DNA of 9,762 nt from Thiohalocapsa sp. (GTDB lineage: Bacteria; Pseudomonadota; Gammaproteobacteria; Chromatiales; Chromatiaceae), in NCBI RefSeq assembly GCF_019695415.1, contig NZ_JAIFKJ010000292.1, positions 8,688-18,449 of the forward strand. The letters run 5' to 3'. How positions within the stretch are numbered: position 1 is the first letter of the stretch; every line of letters begins with the position of its first letter. This document shows positions 6,558 through 9,762 of this stretch, piece by piece. Made by a program: the position numbers and the translations under genes. The notes beneath the pieces are model-generated. The model saw only the letters and a program-made list of their open reading frames with translations. It ran no database searches and was not told the origin of the DNA.

Positions 6558-7553
6558 CTATAGGCCGTACAGCGCCGCGTTCAGGTCGGATTGCTCGGAT
6601 TTGGTGGGGATGCCCGTGCTCGGCCCGCCGCGCATGACATCCACCACGACGATGGGCGTCTCGCTCGCCACCGCGAGGCCGATGCCCTCCAGCATCAGGC
6701 TGAGTCCCGGGCCGGATGTCGCGGTGAGCGCCGGTACCCCGCCGAAGGCACTGCCGATGAGCATGTTCACCGACGCCAGCTCGTCCTCCGCCTGGAGCAG
6801 AGTGCCGCCGACGCGCTCCAGGCGCGGTGCCAGCCACTCCAGCATCTCGCTGGCGGGTGTGATGGGATAGGCGGCGACGAAGCGCACGCCGGCGCGCAGG
6901 GCGCCGAGCCCGGCGGCCTCGTTGCCGTTGATGTGCCAGCGCTGCGGGACTGCTTGCGGCGGCGGCCCCGGCTCTCGGAGCCGGTCCTCGGGCGCCGTCA
7001 GCGCATGGCCGGCCTGGATGCAGGCGCAGGCGGCGTCCACCACTGCCTGGCCCTTGCTCGACAGGGTGCGCCCGGCGGCGTCCAGCAGGGCCGGCAACGG
7101 CAGCCCGGCAAGGGCACCCGCGGCGCCCACAGCCACCATGTTGGCGCGTCCGCCGTCGCGCTCGCCGGCGCTGGCCGAGAACCCGATCTCCCGCAGCTTC
7201 GCATCGCTCTCAACCACCGCGGCGGACGGCGGGCCGACGGTGGGATCGGTCAGCACCAGGCTGTCGGCATCGAGCGGAATCTCGTCAGCGAAGCGCTCGT
7301 GATTGGCCCAGTCCAGCGCTGCCAGCAGATCGCAGTGGTCCCCGGCGCAGTGCACAGGCTCGGGGCCGAAGCGCAGCAGCGCCGCCGACTCCCCGCCCCG
7401 GATCTGCGGGCCGGCACTGCGCCTGAGCAGACCGTAAAGTCCGGCTGCAGCGACGGCCTCGAGCAGGATCAGGCCGGCGGTGACGGCGCCGCTGCCGCCG
7501 GCGCCGGTAACGGCGACGGTGAGGGGTGCGGAGGGGTCTCTTGGACCGGGCAT
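6558..7553 (-). CDS. korA: 2-oxoacid:ferredoxin oxidoreductase alpha subunit, N-terminal part (interrupted gene)
   Basis: 331 residues ending at an internal TAG. Residues about 10-180 form the gamma domain fused at the N-terminus (VAVTGAGGSGAVTAG; RRSAGPQIRGGESAALLRFG), the usual design of two-subunit enzymes. The pyrimidine-binding alpha domain follows, with AAYPITPASEMLEWL (about 226-240), LQAEDELASVN, TATSGPGLSLMLEGIG and VMRGGPSTGIPTKSEQSDLNAALYG. In relatives the chain continues with an RHGDAP-x-VVLAP-like stretch; here it hits TAG. That lost segment is partly visible in another frame (VLAAPGAVG), and the normal frame resumes at MAACGH, suggesting two compensating indels between 6527 and 6563. 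The ATG at 7553 is the family start; its Shine-Dalgarno is weak. The gene starts 35 bases after the suhB stop on the same strand. Confidence 0.8.
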   Translation of the reverse strand: MPGPRDPSAPLTVAVTGAGGSGAVTAGLILLEAVAAAGLYGLLRRSAGPQIRGGESAALLRFGPEPVHCAGDHCDLLAALDWANHERFADEIPLDADSLVLTDPTVGPPSAAVVESDAKLREIGFSASAGERDGGRANMVAVGAAGALAGLPLPALLDAAGRTLSSKGQAVVDAACACIQAGHALTAPEDRLREPGPPPQAVPQRWHINGNEAAGLGALRAGVRFVAAYPITPASEMLEWLAPRLERVGGTLLQAEDELASVNMLIGSAFGGVPALTATSGPGLSLMLEGIGLAVASETPIVVVDVMRGGPSTGIPTKSEQSDLNAALYGL

Positions 7554-7588
7554 GGCGCCAGAGAAAGGGCCGGGGAGGGCGCCGGTCC

Positions 7589-8407
7589 TCAGGCGGGCAG
7601 ATCGGGACCGAGGCAGGGGCGCAGGCGCTGCAGCATCGCCTTGTGCACCTTGGGGCCGCCGGCGACGACGTTGCAGGTATCGAAGTGGCGCTCGCTGCCG
7701 GCGAGGTCCGTCACCATGCCGCCAGCCTCCGTCACCAGTAGGGCGCCGGCGGCGAAGTCCCAGGGCCGCAGGCCCAACTCCCAGAACCCATCCAAGCGGC
7801 CCGCGGCGACATAGGCGAAGTCCAGCGCCGCCGAGCCTGGCCGGCGCACGCCGGCAGTGTCCTTGATGATGACCTCCAGCATGGGCAGGTAAACCTTGAG
7901 CTGCTGGTCGTCCCGGAACGGAATGCCGGTGCCGATGAGCGCGCCCTCCATGCCGCGGCGCTGGCTGACGCGGATCTTGCGATCGTTCAGCAGGGCTCCA
8001 CCGCCGCGCTCGGCGGTGAAGAGCTCCTCATGCAGCGGGTCGTAGACGACGCCGAGCTGCATGAGCCAGCGTTGCCGCAGGCCAATCGCGATGGCCCACT
8101 GCGGAAAAACGTGCAAGTCATTGGTGGTGCCGTCCAGCGGGGAGATGACCCACTCTCATTCATTCCGTGCACACCGGCACCTGCCGGCGGCGTGGCTGCC
8201 GCTCTTCTCGTCGATGATGGGGTGGTCCGGGGACTTCTCGCGCAGGACCTCGATGATGGCCGCCTCGGCGGCGCGGTCCACGTCGGAGACGAAGTCGTTC
8301 CGGCTCTTGGACTGGACCTTGAGGGCGTCCGCGCGGTCGAAGAAGCGCATAGTGATGCGCCCGGCGGCGCGTGCGGCGCGGACGGCGATATTCAGCATGG
8401 GCGACAT
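7589..8407 (-). pseudogene. suhB: inositol-1-monophosphatase family protein SuhB, disrupted by an in-frame stop
   Basis: From the ATG at 8407 (MSPMLNIAVRAARAAG, the typical SuhB start) the frame reads SKSRNDFVSDVDRAAE and IIDEKSGSH, then meets TGA at 8156-8158. The same frame continues directly as EWVISPLDGTTNDLHVFPQW, YDPLHEELFTAERGGGALLND and WDFAAGALLVTEAGG to a TGA at 7589. No frameshift is needed: one codon, usually Tyr or similar before the W-[VI]-I-D-P-L-D-G-T motif, is now a stop. The motif itself reads I-S-P-L-D-G, so the first of its two metal-binding aspartates is replaced by Ser. The joined length (272 codons plus stop) is normal. SuhB is an inositol monophosphatase and, in E. coli, an rRNA transcription antitermination factor. 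The position divergent from trmJ confirms the identity. Restart at a TTG at 8116 is possible but unlikely to give a folded protein. Confidence 0.85.
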
Positions 8408-8509
8408 GCCGGCACCATAGCGCAAGCTCCGGGTGATTTAGAAGCTGCTGATGCACTTTCTCCTGCGCCGGGTCAGGCAAGCGGGCCATCTCCGACCGGG
8501 TAGTGGCGG

Positions 8510-8698
8510 CTACGCAGTGTGCTCATGTGCTGCTGCAAGCCGCCGGCGTCCGACCAACCCTTTGAGTGTTGACGTCGTAAGCCCCCAGCCCATGACCGAG
8601 CAAGTCCACAACCTGATCATGGAGCACCCCCACCAATCCGCCGCCGCATGCCCACCGCGTCGCCGCGAGTTGGCATACTGATCCCTTCTCCACTGCAC
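8510..8698 (-). pseudogene. possible scrap of an IS3-type transposase (OrfB C-terminal region)
   Basis: The minus strand between suhB and trmJ reads DQYANSRRRGG, 10 residues later C-S-M-x-R, then STLKGLVGRRR before a TAG. The order and spacing resemble the end of IS3-family OrfB transposases (QYAS..., CSMSRKGDCWDNA, FFSTLKTELVxxRR). The catalytic WDNA-x-ES block is not recognisable, so if real this is a badly decayed piece. It overlaps the trmJ upstream region. The match is short and may be chance. The remainder of the 8408-8729 gap shows only the promoter and RBS candidates listed separately. Confidence 0.25.
8671..8679 (+). promoter_or_regulatory. trmJ: extended -10 promoter candidate for trmJ
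   Basis: TGGCATACT fits the extended -10 form TGN-TATAAT with four of six core matches plus the TG. No -35 is evident at the expected distance, which is tolerable for an extended -10. A start about 7 bases further on would give a leader of about 45 bases. Confidence 0.3.
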
Positions 8699-8718
8699 TC
8701 GCGACCTGAAGGGGTCCT

Positions 8719-8724
8719 GGGAGG
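8719..8724 (+). promoter_or_regulatory. trmJ: ribosome binding site that fixes the TTG start of trmJ
   Basis: GGGAGG ends five bases before the TTG at 8730. It is the best Shine-Dalgarno in the window, and it decides for a rare TTG start because there is no ATG before the conserved SPOUT fold. Confidence 0.7.
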
Positions 8725-8729
8725 CGCGC

Positions 8730-9542
8730 TTGCCAACCGATCAGAGTCCGGCTGAAGACACATCGACCGGCACGCCCGGCGGCCCGCTGGAGCGCATCCG
8801 CTTCGTGCTGGTGGAGACGAGCCTCTCCGGCAACATCGGCGCCACCGCCCGGGCCATGAAGAATATGGGCTTGTCGCGCATGGCCCTGGTGCGCCCCAAG
8901 CTCGGTGCCCGCTTCGCCGATGCCGATGCCGTCGCGCGAGCTTCCGGGGCTGACGACCTGTTGGCGGCGGCGACGCTGCACGATGATCTGGCAGATGCGC
9001 TCGCCGGCTGCCGGCTGGTGGTGGGCTCGAGTGCCCGGGCACGGTCGCTGGAATGGCCGGAGCTGGACGCCGCCGGCTGCGGCGCTAGGCTGGTGGCCGA
9101 GGCGGCTCATGGCGACGTGGCCCTAGTGCTGGGCCGCGAGAGTACGGGCTTGAGCAACGACGAGCTGGCCCTCTGCCACTACCTGGTGCGCATCCCCACC
9201 GATCCGGATTTCAGCTCGCTCAACATCGCCGCCGCCGCGCAGGTGTTTGCCTACGAGATTCGCCGCAACTTGCTCGCGGGCGCCGACAAGTCCACCGGTC
9301 CCGATGACCGCCCAGACCTCGCCACCGCCGAGGAAATGGATGGCTTCCATGCCCACCTGATGCAGACACTGATTGCCATCGGCTATGCCGATGCTGAGCA
9401 GTGCAACACCCTGTCCCGGCGGCTGCGGCGGCTCTTCCATCGCGCCCGGCCGGACCGCACCGAGCTCAACATCCTGCGCGGTGTGCTGGCGAAGATGGCC
9501 GGGCGGCCAGGCCGGCCCGGCGTCCCGCGTCGGGATGCGTAG
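8730..9542 (+). CDS. trmJ: tRNA (cytidine/uridine-32-2'-O)-methyltransferase TrmJ
   Basis: 270 residues from a TTG start. It is an SPOUT-class (SpoU/TrmH group) methyltransferase that uses S-adenosylmethionine to methylate the 2'-OH of nucleotide 32 in the tRNA anticodon loop. Motifs: IRFVLVETSLSGNIGATARAMKNMGL (motif 1 region, about 23-48), LVVGSSARAR, the knot motif LGRESTGLSNDEL (134-146) and SSLNIAAAAQVFAYEIR (162-178). The C-terminal extension with LRRLFHRARPDRTELNILRG is the TrmJ-specific dimer/tRNA domain. About 20 disordered N-terminal residues precede the domain, so it is slightly longer than the E. coli protein. The gene looks fully intact, in contrast to its divergent neighbour suhB. 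Its last codons and stop run into the palindromic repeat at 9537. Confidence 0.93.
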   Translation: MPTDQSPAEDTSTGTPGGPLERIRFVLVETSLSGNIGATARAMKNMGLSRMALVRPKLGARFADADAVARASGADDLLAAATLHDDLADALAGCRLVVGSSARARSLEWPELDAAGCGARLVAEAAHGDVALVLGRESTGLSNDELALCHYLVRIPTDPDFSSLNIAAAAQVFAYEIRRNLLAGADKSTGPDDRPDLATAEEMDGFHAHLMQTLIAIGYADAEQCNTLSRRLRRLFHRARPDRTELNILRGVLAKMAGRPGRPGVPRRDA

Positions 9543-9621
9543 GTCGGCGCTGAGCGGCAGCGAAGCCCGACAGGCGGTCACCGCACCTGTCGGGCCTCCT
9601 GACGTCGGCACCGACCTACGC
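9537..9621. repeat. nested palindromic element (REP/MITE-like) at the trmJ 3' end
   Basis: The outer arms gcgtaggtcggcgc (9537-9550) and gcaccgacctacgc (9608-9621) are inverted repeats with one mismatch in 14. The inner arms gcccgacagg (9565-9574) and cctgtcgggc (9586-9595) are perfect inverted repeats, and the loop holds a further mini-palindrome, gcggt-c-accgc. The GTAGGTCGG...GCCCGAC text is typical of small interspersed palindromes in GC-rich proteobacteria. The left arm contains the TAG that ends trmJ. The inner hairpin could end or protect transcripts from both sides of this convergent junction, but it has no T-tract. No second copy is in the window. Confidence 0.75.
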
Positions 9622-9629
9622 CCGCTGAC

Positions 9630-9761
9630 TCACGCGAAGGTGCTTTGCTTCTTCAGCGGATACTCCCGGATGGGCTTGCCTGTGGCGGCAAAGATGGCGT
9701 TGGCCAGAGCGGGCTTGGACGGCGGTGTGCCCGGCTAGCCGACGCCCGCAGGGGGGTGGCC
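9630..9761 (-). pseudogene. 3' end of a molybdenum hydroxylase large subunit (IorB / xanthine dehydrogenase family), with internal stop
   Basis: Read on the minus strand from the right edge: G-H-P-P-A-G-V-G-stop-PGTPPSKPALANAIFAATG, then KPIREYPL and a TGA at 9630-9632. This is the C-terminal signature of the molybdopterin-binding subunit of isoquinoline 1-oxidoreductase/aldehyde-oxidase-type enzymes, normally GVGEPGTPP followed by PALANAIFAATG. The Glu of GVGEPG is the conserved active-site base; here its codon is TAG (9735-9737), one base from GAG. Only about 40 codons lie in the window, so whether the rest is intact is unknown. It converges on trmJ with the palindromic repeat between. Confidence 0.7.
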
Positions 9762-9762
9762 C

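Noticed and set aside
6591..7814. 407-codon open frame on the plus strand
   Set aside because: Antisense to korA and the end of suhB; His/Gly/Ala/Arg-rich shadow without domain features.
5802..8407. Stop codon recoding (TAG or TGA read as an amino acid)
   Set aside because: TAG, TGA and TAA all end intact genes in the window, the internal stops differ (TAG, TGA, TAG), and no selenocysteine-type hairpin or pyrrolysine context was seen.
8592..8681. 29-codon plus-strand ORF (MTEQVHNLIMEH...) before trmJ
   Set aside because: No ribosome binding site and no regulatory peptide features. It overlaps the possible transposase scrap and the promoter candidate.

Overview
The window is very GC-rich bacterial DNA and most likely comes from the Gammaproteobacteria. 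The clearest taxonomic clue is the back-to-back pair suhB / trmJ at 7.6-9.5 kb, a known gammaproteobacterial arrangement also found in E. coli. The two-subunit 2-oxoacid:ferredoxin oxidoreductase and the periplasmic CXXCH haem protein suggest a respiratory, micro-aerobic or phototrophic/chemotrophic lifestyle. I cannot name the genus from the sequence.

Layout. 227-811 (-): exported DUF3365 (Tll0287-like) c-haem protein. 1043-2869 (+): asparagine-synthetase-family protein whose synthetase half looks intact but whose glutaminase half lacks the nucleophilic Cys2. 2877-3157 (+): collapsed remnant of an FMN-dependent alpha-hydroxyacid (lactate) dehydrogenase. 4189-3184 (-): a small ParA ATPase overlapping by 8 bases a Lys/Ala-rich, probably disordered small protein, with a fair promoter upstream. 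7553-4364 (-): korA (interrupted), korB and a ferritin-like gene, joined by GTGA and ATGA overlaps. 8407-7589 (-): suhB with an internal stop, 35 bases upstream of korA and possibly in the same operon. 8408-8729: intergenic region with a possible IS3-type transposase scrap and the trmJ promoter/RBS. 8730-9542 (+): trmJ. 9537-9621: an imperfect palindromic repeat whose left arm contains the trmJ stop codon. 9761-9630 (-): the last ~40 codons of a xanthine-dehydrogenase/IorB-type molybdenum subunit with a stop at the expected catalytic Glu.

How the genes fit together. KorA/KorB form a CoA-dependent 2-oxoacid:ferredoxin oxidoreductase with thiamine diphosphate and one [4Fe-4S] cluster. The coupled ferritin-like gene may supply or protect its iron. 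The ParA pair looks like a self-contained positioning module with no ParB or parS. The most striking overall feature is the density of broken genes: four in under 10 kb (lldD-like, korA, suhB, iorB-like), plus two proteins missing signature active-site residues. All three stop codons also end intact genes here, so this is not codon reassignment. It looks like ongoing gene decay, possibly mixed with base-calling errors in the korA homopolymer runs.
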